33,809 nt of DNA from JBKJUK01 sp046590705 (GCA_046590705.1 JBKJUK010000048.1:1-33809), one strand, 5' to 3'. Shown: positions 7,803 to 16,183, numbered from the stretch's first letter. The notes: a model not told the origin generated them from the sequence alone. Translations and numbers: made by a program.

Positions 7803-8542
7803 GGAACCTCACGTCCCTGATAGGCCGCCACGAGATCGCTGACGCGGGGAGGCTGCCGTGTGACGAAAGCCTCGCCAAACTCGCTGCCTATCATTCCGCC
7901 GAAGTGACGCGCACGCGCTTCGATCATATCGATGAAGGCCTTTTTGGCAATCCACGTGACCGGTTCTTTCGACTCAGGGTTGTAGAACTGCGACTCGTAC
8001 GCAGCAACCGCTTTCATCTTCGTTTCGTGACTATGCTGAATGTCCACGATGAAGCTCGGTGTCTGCATGTAATTCTGTAAAAAGTAGGCCACAGTCTGCG
8101 GACGGTGGGCGGACTGACCGGTATCGAGTTTCTTGAGCCCAGCATAAAAAGAAGCTTCAGTGATCAGGCGCCCGGCACGCGAATGGTCAGGATGACGATC
8201 CTCGGGATATGGCGCCAGCACCATCAGCGGGCGATACTTGCGGATGAGGCGAATGAGCTGCAGTTCTTCCTCCCGGCCGGTACGCAAGGCGCCGTCGCCG
8301 AAATCGAGCGTCTCCCGGAACTCGGCCCCGAGAATTTCCTGCGCCGCCGCAGACTCGCGAAGCCGGATTTCGGGCGTTCCACGCGTACCCATCTCTCCGC
8401 CGGTGAGGTCGATGATGCCGACTTTCTGCCCCTGCGCCACAGCCGCAGCGATGGTGCCGCCGCATGAGAGTTCGATGTCGTCGGCATGTGCGCTGATCGC
8501 CAGAATGTCGACGGTGCCGTCTGCTGCTTCAGTTCGTTTCAT
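7799..8542 (-). CDS. bshB1: GlcNAc-malate deacetylase (bacillithiol step 2)
   Basis: This PIG-L-type zinc hydrolase of 247 residues removes the acetyl group from GlcNAc-malate, giving the free amine later joined to cysteine. The metal-binding set is visible as AHADD (H19, D22) and HPDH (H120), matching the His/Asp/His ligands known for BshB; D21 is the expected general base. Phrases such as DLTGGEMGTRGTPEIRLRES and YESQF are typical of BshB1 rather than the paralogue BshB2. Four-nucleotide ATGA overlaps link it to bshC upstream and bshA downstream, so translation of the pathway genes is probably coupled. Confidence 0.95.
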   Translation of the reverse strand: MKRTEAADGTVDILAISAHADDIELSCGGTIAAAVAQGQKVGIIDLTGGEMGTRGTPEIRLRESAAAQEILGAEFRETLDFGDGALRTGREEELQLIRLIRKYRPLMVLAPYPEDRHPDHSRAGRLITEASFYAGLKKLDTGQSAHRPQTVAYFLQNYMQTPSFIVDIQHSHETKMKAVAAYESQFYNPESKEPVTWIAKKAFIDMIEARARHFGGMIGSEFGEAFVTRQPPRVSDLVAAYQGREVP

Positions 8543-10113
8543 AGAATGACCACCTTCACCGTCGAGGAGTCTGGCTCGATGGCATCAATGAGAGAATTCA
8601 GCAACTGTTGGCGGTAAATGAGCCAGTACTCCAGCCAGCCGGTGACCCGGTCCTGCGGCGTTCCGGAAGGCGCCAGCACATCCGTCAATCGCGTGATCGC
8701 CGAGTAGCGTTCTCGATCCCGTCGTGCGATGGCGCGTTCACCGCGCAGTTGCACGCGCTGCAACTCTCGTTTCATCTTCCCCAGCGACTTGCTGAGCGAA
8801 CGATCAAGAGATGCGTCAGAGGCGGTGATGAGATTTCGCAACGGATCGAACGCGCGTTCCAGTTCCTGCACGAAATCCCGGTTCGCTCGATGGAAGACGC
8901 CCAGTGCGTCCTTTTCTCTTCGCGAGGCAATCTGGTCCGCCGAGTCAAAGATTTCCGACAAAAGTATTCCGTGCCGATCAGCGCTGCCGATGATCTTCTC
9001 CGGAACGACAAGTGCATGTCCCCGCAGCGCGATGTGTGGCTGCGGAATCTGAAAGCGCGCATGGAGTGGAGTGAGCTGCGCGTAGTAGGCGACTTCGGCC
9101 GGACCGCCTACGAAGATGTCAGGCTGCAGAACGAAGTCCTGCAGCAACGGACGTGCTGCAGCCCCCGTCGACAGACGCTCCGGTGTCTTTCTGATGATGT
9201 CGAGGAGTTCAGCGGTGAGCAGCGGTTTCCGCCCGGCCATCCAGGCGTCTCCGCTCTTCGTCAGAGCCTGCCGCTCTCCTCTCTCGTCGATAAGGAAGAG
9301 CAGCGGGAATCGTTCACCATCCCGAGCCATGATCTGCGGATTGTGACCGGCGCGCGACAGCGCCTCGGAACTGTGCTGCAGATCCTGCTCGACACTTGCA
9401 AATTCGTGCACGATCTTCTCGAAAAGCGGCGCACCGAGCCTTCGAAGCTGCGGCTCCAGCGAGTCGACCAGAATGACGTCCTGACCTCGCAGAACCTCGC
9501 TGAGCAGACCAGCGAACGAATCGCCGAAGGTGACTCCATCTGCGAGCCAGCCTGCTGACTCGCCGCACAGTACTCGCAACTCCCGGAGAATACCTTCGGG
9601 GATGGTCAGGCCACCTACCGGATACCTTCGTGCAGGCCGATCGGCAGAGCTGACGGTCACTCCATCGAGAAGTCGAAGCGAGGAAATCTCCTCGTAGTCG
9701 TGATCCTCGGTGGCCATCCAGAAAAACAGCGTGGTGAGGATGTTGCGACTGGCAAAGTCCCGCCGCAGCTTCAACATCGAGGCGATCTTCGCCAGCGTGT
9801 AAATGGGACCGCCGGCGATTCCCACCTGCTGACCAGCGACGATGGTGATGGTCTGACCGTCACTCCAGAGGTCGAGCGCCTTCCCGATCTCGTTTCCCCA
9901 TGCAGCGTTTGAAGCCTTCAACGCCGTAACCAGCGCCGGCACCTGACGGCCCACGCCCGTCGGCTGCAGTGAGGGCAGGTCTTTCCGATTGAGGAATGTA
10001 GACACCGAACCTTTGTCATCGACGAGATCGAGCGCAAAGCGGCTGATCTTCGGATAGTCGCGCAGAGGAAACGAGCGCACCGGTGGAGGGATGGCCGGCG
10101 CTTCCCTGATCAC
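8539..10113 (-). CDS. bshC: Bacillithiol biosynthesis cysteine-adding enzyme
   Basis: BshC is assigned the last step of bacillithiol synthesis, attaching L-cysteine to glucosaminyl-malate. The 524 residues are close to the family's usual 530-540. Diagnostic segments are the nucleotide-site-like AGQQVGIAGGPIYTLAKIAS near residue 93 and FFWMATEDHDYEEI near residue 130. A long helical coiled-coil near 400-460 (LSKSLGKMKRELQRVQLRGE) precedes the C-terminal VTGWLEYW. Translation starts with GTG at 10111-10113, overlapping the methyltransferase stop by 4 nt. Order on the strand is methyltransferase, bshC, bshB1, bshA, so the last pathway step is encoded before the first. Confidence 0.95.
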   Translation of the reverse strand: MIREAPAIPPPVRSFPLRDYPKISRFALDLVDDKGSVSTFLNRKDLPSLQPTGVGRQVPALVTALKASNAAWGNEIGKALDLWSDGQTITIVAGQQVGIAGGPIYTLAKIASMLKLRRDFASRNILTTLFFWMATEDHDYEEISSLRLLDGVTVSSADRPARRYPVGGLTIPEGILRELRVLCGESAGWLADGVTFGDSFAGLLSEVLRGQDVILVDSLEPQLRRLGAPLFEKIVHEFASVEQDLQHSSEALSRAGHNPQIMARDGERFPLLFLIDERGERQALTKSGDAWMAGRKPLLTAELLDIIRKTPERLSTGAAARPLLQDFVLQPDIFVGGPAEVAYYAQLTPLHARFQIPQPHIALRGHALVVPEKIIGSADRHGILLSEIFDSADQIASRREKDALGVFHRANRDFVQELERAFDPLRNLITASDASLDRSLSKSLGKMKRELQRVQLRGERAIARRDRERYSAITRLTDVLAPSGTPQDRVTGWLEYWLIYRQQLLNSLIDAIEPDSSTVKVVIL

Positions 10114-10817
10114 AACTTTCTCCCTACCAGAATCAGGCGCGGGCTATCGCTGGTGAAAGCACTACCGTCGAAGTCGCCGAAGAAGTCGTCGATCTGAAAT
10201 CCTGCAGCTTCGAAGAAGGCAATGATTTCAGACTGCCGGTAACCCCGCACGCGCTCGAGGAACGAGCGGTCACCAACACGCATACGTTTGTTGAAGGTGC
10301 GTGAGGTCTCGTCGAACCATCGTTCGATCTCGACTACACCTCCCTCGATCTGGCGCGTTTCAGCAGGCACGAGTCGTCTCAGTTCACGATCTACGTTGAG
10401 GTAGTCGAAAAGGATTTTTGCTGCAGGCGACAGCACCCGCGACATCTCTTCCACCGTGCGCTGATTGTCCCGTTCAGTCTCGAAGTAACCGAAGCTGGTG
10501 AAGAAGTTGACCAGCCCTGCGAAGGCCCCTTCCGCAAAGGGAAGGCGACGCATGTCAGCCCGCGTGAGGCGGTGAGTCTGCTGCGATCTTCCATGTGACA
10601 GCAGGATGAAGGAGAGGTCGCAGCCGACAGCCGAGTATCCCTGCTCGCTCAACTCGTCGAGATGTCTGCCACTCCCGCAGGCCAGATCGAGAACTTTTCC
10701 CGGAAGCAGGCCGACCTGACTCCTGAAGAACGACACCTGTCGTCTGGCCTCGGCTTCGTCACGGTGCGCGTAGAGTTCGAGATACTCCTCGCCAAACCAC
10801 TCCTGATACCAGGTCAT
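10110..10817 (-). CDS. Class I SAM-dependent methyltransferase; candidate bacillithiol N-methyltransferase (NmbA-like)
   Basis: This 235-residue Rossmann-fold methyltransferase has motif I VLDLACGSGRHLDEL (residues 42-56), the acidic end of strand 2 at D67 (VGCDLS) and a motif near residue 90 (TRADMRRLPFAEG). The N-terminus MTWYQEWFGEEYLELYAHRD is a conserved family leader. It overlaps bshC by 4 nt and heads the bshC-bshB1-bshA operon. Green sulfur bacteria make N-methyl-bacillithiol with a SAM methyltransferase (NmbA), and N-methylation of bacillithiol is reported to be widespread. The operon position therefore makes this the likely role. The methyltransferase fold is certain, but the substrate is inferred from context only. 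The gene starts 60 bp after the GTPase gene and may share its transcript. Confidence 0.85.
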   Translation of the reverse strand: MTWYQEWFGEEYLELYAHRDEAEARRQVSFFRSQVGLLPGKVLDLACGSGRHLDELSEQGYSAVGCDLSFILLSHGRSQQTHRLTRADMRRLPFAEGAFAGLVNFFTSFGYFETERDNQRTVEEMSRVLSPAAKILFDYLNVDRELRRLVPAETRQIEGGVVEIERWFDETSRTFNKRMRVGDRSFLERVRGYRQSEIIAFFEAAGFQIDDFFGDFDGSAFTSDSPRLILVGRKL

Positions 10818-10877
10818 GGCCGCACGCGCAGGCTTGCAGATGCCGAGCGTTTACGACAGTCGCTCTCCTTCATCAGG

Positions 10878-11927
10878 TCATCGTCTCCGAGAGCGTTCCA
10901 GGACGACGGCCTCATGTCTTTTGGCCGCGTCCAGTGCGGCTTCGAGTTGACGGACCACGGTACGCGCTCCGGTGAGCATCTCCTGCAGATTGCTACCCTC
11001 ACTATCGGCTGCAGTGGCGGATTCCGCGAAAGGAGAAACTTCATCGACCGCTGAGAATTGATGCGGCGCGGGAATGGGCGTTGTCGAGGTCGTGCGTACC
11101 GGAGGTGGTGGAACAGGCGCCGGTGCCGGAGCCCTGGGCTCGGGCGAAACCGCTGCAGGGCGTGGGGGAGGGGCCGGGGGCGCTGGAAGCGCAATCGCTC
11201 CGGTGTAGGTTTTTGCAGGAGGGACAGGATTCGGAACATTCGTCACCGAGATTCTGGACATGGCCGACGCAGACGAAGTGGCGCCGGACTGCGTTCCCAT
11301 CTGCGGCCGCCTCAGAGGTGGTTCGTCATACAGTGTGATGTCGACATTGTTCTTCAGGTTGTCGAGGATTCGTGTGATGGCGCTGCGCAGAGTGGCGGTA
11401 ACGCCGTCTCCTCGCAGCGCGGCAGCTTCCACGACCGGAATGCTGCCCGGCTGCATGTAGGCGTTCATCTCCTCGACCGTGGCCACATCAGGAAGATCAC
11501 GTTTGTTGTACTGGAACACGAGGCCGACCTTGTCAGGGTCGAGACGGTTCAACCGCAGGTTGGCGCGAAGATTCTCAAGGCTCTCGAGATTCGATGACTC
11601 CATGGATCGCTGCGAGTCGGTCACGAACACAACGCCATCCGCGCCGCGCAGAACCAGCTTTCGAGTGGCGTCGTAAAAGACCTGTCCCGGTACGGTGTAG
11701 AGCTGCACCCGTACTTTCTGACCGCCGATCGTGCCGAGTTCCATCGGCATGAAGTCGAAGAACAGCGTCCGATCGGTCTCGGTCGCCATCGAGATCATCT
11801 TGCCTTTATTGTCGAGCTTGGGGTTCTTGTAAATCTGCTCGAGATTGGTGGTCTTCCCACAGAGCCCGGGACCGTAATAGACAAGCTTCACCGTGACTTC
11901 ATTAATTGCCTTATTGATCAGAACCAT
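10878..11927 (-). CDS. MglA-like small Ras-family GTPase with proline-rich C-terminal extension
   Basis: The N-terminal 195 residues form an MglA-type GTPase: Walker A GPGLCGKT (19-26), the switch region LYTVPGQ (76-82) and the guanine-specificity motif NKRD (141-144). In Myxococcus, MglA sets cell polarity and motility direction. Unlike the usual protein of about 195 residues, this one continues to 349: a Pro/Ala-rich linker (about 215-300, with PAPPAPPPRPA) and a C-terminal helix (about 315-349, LTGARTVVRQLEAALDAAKR). The frame is open upstream, but ATG at 11925-11927 has an AGGAG site about 6 nt before it and starts directly at the conserved MVLINKAINEVTVK. No MglB/roadblock partner is in the window. 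Confidence 0.92.
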   Translation of the reverse strand: MVLINKAINEVTVKLVYYGPGLCGKTTNLEQIYKNPKLDNKGKMISMATETDRTLFFDFMPMELGTIGGQKVRVQLYTVPGQVFYDATRKLVLRGADGVVFVTDSQRSMESSNLESLENLRANLRLNRLDPDKVGLVFQYNKRDLPDVATVEEMNAYMQPGSIPVVEAAALRGDGVTATLRSAITRILDNLKNNVDITLYDEPPLRRPQMGTQSGATSSASAMSRISVTNVPNPVPPAKTYTGAIALPAPPAPPPRPAAVSPEPRAPAPAPVPPPPVRTTSTTPIPAPHQFSAVDEVSPFAESATAADSEGSNLQEMLTGARTVVRQLEAALDAAKRHEAVVLERSRRR

Positions 11928-12069
11928 CAGTGCTCCTGCCCGGCTCTGGTATGCGGAAGGACGGGGGAAAATCTTAGCACGCCGTAAGGATACGCGCCGA
12001 TTCCGCCCGAGCCGGGGGCGGTTGCGAATGAGAGAAAGAAACAGAATCAAGCATCTGCCGTTCAGCCTC

Positions 12070-12346
12070 TCAGCCCCGGCGGGGCGACATCGTCATAGCC
12101 CAGGCCGTGAGGCCTGGGACTGATTTCCTCCGTCCTTCTCATGAGCCCGGGCGGGGCGGTATCGCGACGTTGAAATCTGGCAGGTCCAACGCATTGCATC
12201 GATCTTCGCGTACATCGCTGGCGAACAGCATTCGACGCCGCAGTGAAGAAACCGATGCCGCCCCACTGGGGCTCACGACACATGAAGGTGTCATTCATCA
12301 CCCAGGCCTGACGACCTGGGCTACTCGATGCCGGGCTTCCGGCCCT
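12070..12346. repeat. Family C repeat cluster (AGCCCCGGCGGGGCG / CCCAGGCCT elements)
   Basis: The left half (12070-12180) has AGCCCCGGCGGGGCGACATC, then CCCAGGCCGTGAGGCCTGGG, then a second GAGCCCGGGCGGGGCGGTAT. The right half (12253-12346) runs CGATGCCGCCCCACTGGGGC, CCCAGGCCTGACGACCTGGG, then GGGCTTCCGGCCCT. A single unit in the same orientation as the right half is at 26500-26594. The halves point toward each other and form a larger inverted repeat. No protein-coding signal was found in the 11928-12622 gap. Confidence 0.7.
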
Positions 12347-12403
12347 GTGAGGCGGGCGGGAAATCTAATTGTCCTACTGGAGAGCGCGGCCATCCTCCTG
12401 CGA

Positions 12404-12551
12404 AATCACCCGGAAGCGGCGGGATGGGTGGTGAGGAATCTACGCACAAGGACCGCGCTGTGAATATCGAGCGCGAACCTTTTGCGTAGATTCCTCAGTC
12501 GCACCAAAATCCTGTCGCACGAGCGTGCGCGCAGTGCTCCTTCGGAACGAC
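12404..12551. repeat. Dispersed inverted-repeat element, family A, copy A3 (reverse orientation)
   Basis: Reversed relative to A1, it has GTGAGGAATCTACGCACAAG at about 12431-12450 and GCGTAGATTCCTCAGTCGCA at about 12484-12503. It ends GTGCTCCTTCGGAACGAC at 12551. The core, including GCGCGAACC and CAGCGCG words, matches A1 and A4 over nearly its full length. The left edge is degenerate and the boundary given is approximate. Confidence 0.7.
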
Positions 12552-12610
12552 GGTTGTTCGTGCTGCTCACCGTGTCTCACCAACTGCGGAGCCCCCGTTC
12601 ATCGCTATGC

Positions 12611-12616
12611 TAATCT
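12611..12616 (+). promoter_or_regulatory. Candidate -10 box of a leaderless promoter for eda
   Basis: TAATCT ends 6 nt before the GTG start at 12623, and no Shine-Dalgarno is present. The geometry is identical to tlyA (TANNNT, 6 nt, GTG). No -35 element is evident. Confidence 0.45.
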
Positions 12617-12622
12617 TCGCTG

Positions 12623-13300
12623 GTGAGCCGCCGCCATGAGTTATTTGATCGGGTTTGCGCCGAACGCATCGTCGGTGTCGTTCGGGAAGATCGCGCCGAG
12701 GATGCCTGGGAAGTGGCCAGAACGTTCGTGGAGAACGGTCTGGGGATCATCGAGATCACCTTCACCACACCCGACGCGACCACGCTGCTGGCGCGGCTGG
12801 CCTCGACCTACGGCCGCAGGATCGTCATCGCTGCCGGCACGATCCGGAGCGGAAACGACGCCGCAGAAGCTCGCCGAGCTGGGGCGGAAGTCCTGGTTTC
12901 TCCCCATACCGATCTGCGAGTGCTGGAGTACGCCCTCGAGCACGATCTACTTTCGATTCCCGGAGCTGCCACCGCCACCGAGATCATTCACGCATGGGAA
13001 GCGGGAGCTGGAATCGTGAAAGTCTATCCCGCGCCGCAACTCGGAGGCCCCGACTACATTCGGGCCCTGCGTCAGCCCATTCGCGACGTTCCGATGCTGG
13101 CGGGCGGTCCGCTCACCATTGACACCATCGACAGCTATCTCGATGCAGGTGCCGTTGCCGTGAACCTCGGGAGCTGTCTCGCTCGACCTGAACTCGTTCG
13201 GGCCCGCCAGTGGGAGGAGATCGGGAAGAACGTCGCCATGGCCATCTCCATCGTGCGTGGGCGTCGCGCAAACGAGCAGTCAATCTCGCTGGTGCATTGA
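12623..13300 (+). CDS. eda: 2-keto-3-deoxy-6-phosphogluconate / 4-hydroxy-2-oxoglutarate aldolase
   Basis: A class I KDPG aldolase of 225 residues, it splits KDPG to pyruvate and glyceraldehyde 3-phosphate, the last step of the Entner-Doudoroff pathway. The Schiff-base lysine is K133 in GIVKVYPA, the same number as in E. coli, and the general-base glutamate is E44 in GIIEITFTTP. GGPDYIRALRQP and LAGG form the phosphate-binding part of the TIM barrel. Translation starts at GTG 12623 without a Shine-Dalgarno; TAATCT lies 6 nt upstream. No edd or other sugar-acid gene is nearby, so the aldolase may also serve 4-hydroxy-2-oxoglutarate. Its TGA overlaps the next ATG by one base. Confidence 0.94.
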   Translation: MSRRHELFDRVCAERIVGVVREDRAEDAWEVARTFVENGLGIIEITFTTPDATTLLARLASTYGRRIVIAAGTIRSGNDAAEARRAGAEVLVSPHTDLRVLEYALEHDLLSIPGAATATEIIHAWEAGAGIVKVYPAPQLGGPDYIRALRQPIRDVPMLAGGPLTIDTIDSYLDAGAVAVNLGSCLARPELVRARQWEEIGKNVAMAISIVRGRRANEQSISLVH

Positions 13301-13779
13301 TGACGACCCTGCTCAGTGCCCTGCTCTTGCTGCTCTCGACTGCCTTCCCGTCGAATACGCGCAGTACCTGGATGAGTCCTGAATCGTTTCAATTGAAGAT
13401 CGGAATGCCGCGCAGTCGTGCCCTGGAAGTGCTGAAGCAAAATGGCATGAAGACCAGCAAAGGGAAGGCCGGAGAACTGGTCGTACTTTACGACAACGCC
13501 CGGACCATCTCCCTCGGTTTCTCTCAGGACAAACTGAAGTCAGCCCGCTTCGAGTACGTCGGCTTTCTCCCTGAAGTGAAGACTGCATTCGAGGAGCAGA
13601 AGGCGACTCTGAAGACACGTTTCGGTGCGCCGAAAGCACTCACCACGTCGACGCCTTTGCTGATCTACGAGAAAGTCAGACCGAACATTTACGTGGTGCT
13701 CTCAGCCGACCGTAAAACCGATTACGGGAAACAGGGACTTGGCTTCCTGGTCGTGCGCTATTTCGATCCTGCCAGATGA
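13300..13779 (+). CDS. Small exported protein of unknown function
   Basis: From the ATG at 13300, which shares one base with the eda stop (TGATG), this is 159 residues. The first 20 (MTTLLSALLLLLSTAFPSNT) form a signal peptide, so the product is probably periplasmic. The mature part has FQLKIGMPRSRALEVLKQNG, then alternating strands such as VVLYDNARTISLGFSQDKLK. This loosely recalls the BamE/SmpA-like two-helix plus sheet fold, but it is too weak to name. The frame extends upstream to 13210 inside eda, which I reject because the signal peptide begins at 13300. Its end overlaps the convergent propeller gene by 22 nt. Coupling to eda is translational and does not show a shared function. Confidence 0.75.
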   Translation: MTTLLSALLLLLSTAFPSNTRSTWMSPESFQLKIGMPRSRALEVLKQNGMKTSKGKAGELVVLYDNARTISLGFSQDKLKSARFEYVGFLPEVKTAFEEQKATLKTRFGAPKALTTSTPLLIYEKVRPNIYVVLSADRKTDYGKQGLGFLVVRYFDPAR

Positions 13780-15677
13780 CCGTCGCTTGTTCCTGACGCC
13801 TCCGGACCCGCGCTGGAACTGTAGGTGAAGATCCCGTGGCCTAACGTCCCGATGAAGTAGCGCTTTTCGTCGAACGGATCAGCCGAAATCGAGACGATGG
13901 TCTTCGGGTCGATGGGCAGTGTGACGCTGCGCCACGATCCCTGTTGCGTGGCGTCAGAGACCAGCAGCTGCCGGTCGTCACGCGATGTGAGAAAGAGAGA
14001 ATCACTCGAGGAGCGGGCCGCCTGGAAGACGGAAGCGAACGATCCTGCCGGAGCCTTGGCCTCGTGCCATTTGCGGTCGCGGTCGACATGACCGGCCTTC
14101 ATTCCCTGCAGGCCAGCCACGACCAGCAGATCCTTGTCGCTCCCTGAACGAATTGCCAGAGCCCGGCCGCGCTTCGGTGCGTCGACGATCATGTTCCAGG
14201 TCTGGCCATCGAATACGGCGACGCCATTCTGGGTGAGCGCGAAGAGCGCCTTCTCTGTTCCCAGACGACCGATGGCTATGTCGAGTGTTCGATCTTCGAG
14301 AGTGGCCAGCCGGTACCAGCTCTTCCCCCCGTCCTTGGAGGTGAGCACTCCGGCAGAGGTTGCCGCGAAGTGCCTGGTTTTGCTGTAGGGCAGAATCTTT
14401 TCAACGCGAATAGGCGTGGCGATCGGTTCGGCCTGCATCCAATCGATTCCGTCGGCACTGTAGTAGAAACCTTTGTCGGTGCCAGCCAGCAAACGTGCAC
14501 CAGGATCGTTCTGCACAGTGATCGATAGAATCTCAGGAAGTTTGGTCTTACTGACCCGATTCCAACTCGTCCCGCCGTTGTCCGATCGGTACACACCCGA
14601 GCCGTTCCCGCCGGCACTCACCGCAGCGTACACACGATTGCGCGTATTCGGATCGGAAGCCACCGCCACCACGCGCACGTTGTAGAGTCCCTGATTCGCG
14701 GGAAGGAAAGTCTTTCCTTTGTCTTGCGAGAGATAGATTCCGTCACCCTCGGTTCCCAGCACAATGCGCTCTGGTCGCTGCGGATGCAGACCGATCGAGT
14801 TGATCACCATCGATTCATCCGTGGTGAGCGCCCAGGTTTTCCCGCTGTCGCCGGTGCGGTAAAGGCCGGCCACTGATCCCGCGTAGACTGCGGCCGGATC
14901 GAGCGGATCCATGTTGATGTCGTGAATGCGCCGGTTGTTGAAACCTTCCTTGAAGCGCGTCCAGGTTTCTCCGCGATCGGGCGAGTTGTAAACCCAGCCG
15001 CAGGTCGACACCCAGAGGTTGTCGGCGTTTTTTGCGTCGATGCGGATCGTGAAGACATCCGTGTCGAGCACCATGCCGTTGGCGATATGTTTCCAGGTCA
15101 CGCCGCCGTCGTCCGTACGCCAGGCCTGACGCCAGGTACCGACGTAGATACGATCCTTGTCGCGAGGATCGATGGCCAGCGACTCGACATTGATCTGGTC
15201 GGAAATCTTGGTCCAGCTTTTTCCGCTGTCCTCCGAGCGATGAACCCCGGTCAGACCACCGGCTACCAGTCGATTCGCATCCTGAGGGTCGATGGCCAGC
15301 GCGCGCACCGAAAACTCTTCCAGTCCGGCATCCCGCCGACTCCAGGTAACTCCGCCATCTGCGGAGACCGCGATCACGCCTCCGCCCCACAGACCCCAGG
15401 ACGCGGCCCAGAGACGGTTCTTCGAATCGAGCACCAGGTTGTCGACGATATAGCCGGGAAACGGAACGCCTGCCCGAGGATTGTGCCAGCTGGCGGCGCC
15501 ATCTTTGGTTGAGTAAATCTCACCGGTACTCGTTCCGATGTACATCGTGTCTGGATTCTTCTCGTCAATGACCAGCGCGCGGACGTCGGCGCCAAAGAGC
15601 TTGCCGCGCTTCCACTCAGCCTGCAGCGAGAGCGAAGAGACGAGAAAGAGAATCAGAAAAACGGAGAACTTGCGCAT
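13758..15677 (-). CDS. Exported Asp-box (BNR/VPS10-like) beta-propeller protein
   Basis: The 639-residue product starts with a signal peptide (MRKFSVFLILFLVSSLSLQA) and is exported. About ten Asp-box repeats follow, spaced roughly 45-60 residues: SADGGVTWSR, SEDSGKSWTK, TDDGGVTWKH, SPDRGETWTR, TGDSGKTWAL, SQDKGKTF, SDNGGTSWNR and SKDGGKSWYR are examples. Such repeats build beta-propellers of the sortilin/VPS10 and Ycf48 (photosystem II assembly factor-like) type. In non-photosynthetic bacteria these act as secreted binding or glycan-related proteins, but the ligand is unknown. A GTG at 15683 is in frame two codons upstream; I prefer the ATG because the basic n-region MRK starts there. The gene is monocistronic and convergent with the small exported protein. 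Confidence 0.85.
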   Translation of the reverse strand: MRKFSVFLILFLVSSLSLQAEWKRGKLFGADVRALVIDEKNPDTMYIGTSTGEIYSTKDGAASWHNPRAGVPFPGYIVDNLVLDSKNRLWAASWGLWGGGVIAVSADGGVTWSRRDAGLEEFSVRALAIDPQDANRLVAGGLTGVHRSEDSGKSWTKISDQINVESLAIDPRDKDRIYVGTWRQAWRTDDGGVTWKHIANGMVLDTDVFTIRIDAKNADNLWVSTCGWVYNSPDRGETWTRFKEGFNNRRIHDINMDPLDPAAVYAGSVAGLYRTGDSGKTWALTTDESMVINSIGLHPQRPERIVLGTEGDGIYLSQDKGKTFLPANQGLYNVRVVAVASDPNTRNRVYAAVSAGGNGSGVYRSDNGGTSWNRVSKTKLPEILSITVQNDPGARLLAGTDKGFYYSADGIDWMQAEPIATPIRVEKILPYSKTRHFAATSAGVLTSKDGGKSWYRLATLEDRTLDIAIGRLGTEKALFALTQNGVAVFDGQTWNMIVDAPKRGRALAIRSGSDKDLLVVAGLQGMKAGHVDRDRKWHEAKAPAGSFASVFQAARSSSDSLFLTSRDDRQLLVSDATQQGSWRSVTLPIDPKTIVSISADPFDEKRYFIGTLGHGIFTYSSSAGPEASGTSDGHLAGSK

Positions 15678-15800
15678 ACCCACCCGGAGAGACGAACGAA
15701 CTTGATGGTTCGCCTCGAAGCAATAACCCTGCCTCGGATGGATATAACTCTCCGCAAGCGAAGGTATTTCGTAGCGGAGAATAAAAAGCGAAGCGCAACC

Positions 15801-15847
15801 AACCCTCTCCCGAGGGAGAGGGTGCCGCGGAGCGGCGGGAGAGGGCG
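15801..15847. repeat. Palindrome AACCCTCTCCCGAGGGAGAG type repeat
   Basis: ACCCTCTCCC/GGGAGAGGGT is a near-perfect palindrome, followed by GCCGCGGAGCGGC and a further GGGAGAGGGCG. Related palindromes occur at 27079-27101 (CCCTCTCAACCGGGAGAGGG) and inside the small ORF at 17107-17131. It lies in the 15684-16268 gap. That gap otherwise contains only copy A4 and a GC-rich stretch (15850-16030) where I see no gene. Confidence 0.55.
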
Positions 15848-16034
15848 AACGAAGGACTCAGGAGATGTCAAAACGAAAAGAAGTAGCTCGTGTGGAAGCG
15901 TTGCGAGCGGACCCGCAAAGGTTACGGACGCAGCGCCCAGCGACCGCGCAACGCTTGTCATTTCAAGCCCCGGACCGCGCTCTCGCGGCGACTGCGAGAA
16001 AGAATCAGAAGCGCCGAGAGCGAGCAGAAGAGTC

Positions 16035-16183
16035 GTCATCCCGAGAGGCGGCTGGGTGGGTTCGAGGGATCTACGTACAAGGAGCGCGCTGTAAATGTTG
16101 AACGCGAACCCTTCGCGTAGATTCCTCAGTCGCAGTGAGCTTTCGGCCCGCCTGCCGAGCACCGCGTGCTCCTTCGGAATGAC
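16035..16183. repeat. Dispersed inverted-repeat element, family A, copy A4 (reverse orientation)
   Basis: It begins GTCATCCCGAGAGGCGGCTG, with GAGGGATCTACGTACAAGGA in the left core arm and GCGTAGATTCCTCAGTCGCA in the right core arm. It ends GTGCTCCTTCGGAATGAC. The ends are intact 10-bp inverted repeats (one mismatch), and this is the best-preserved copy in the window. Confidence 0.78.

Noticed and set aside
12107..12463. 118-codon plus-strand ORF upstream of eda
   Set aside because: It consists of family C and family A repeat sequence read as protein.
15702..16094. 130-codon plus-strand ORF before the nucleotidyltransferase module
   Set aside because: It translates through the CCCTCTCCC palindrome and half of a family A element; it has no signal, start site or family pattern.
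331..16183. Repeated units as a possible CRISPR array
   Set aside because: Copies are kilobases apart, palindromic and variably oriented; there is no regular spacer pattern and no cas gene.
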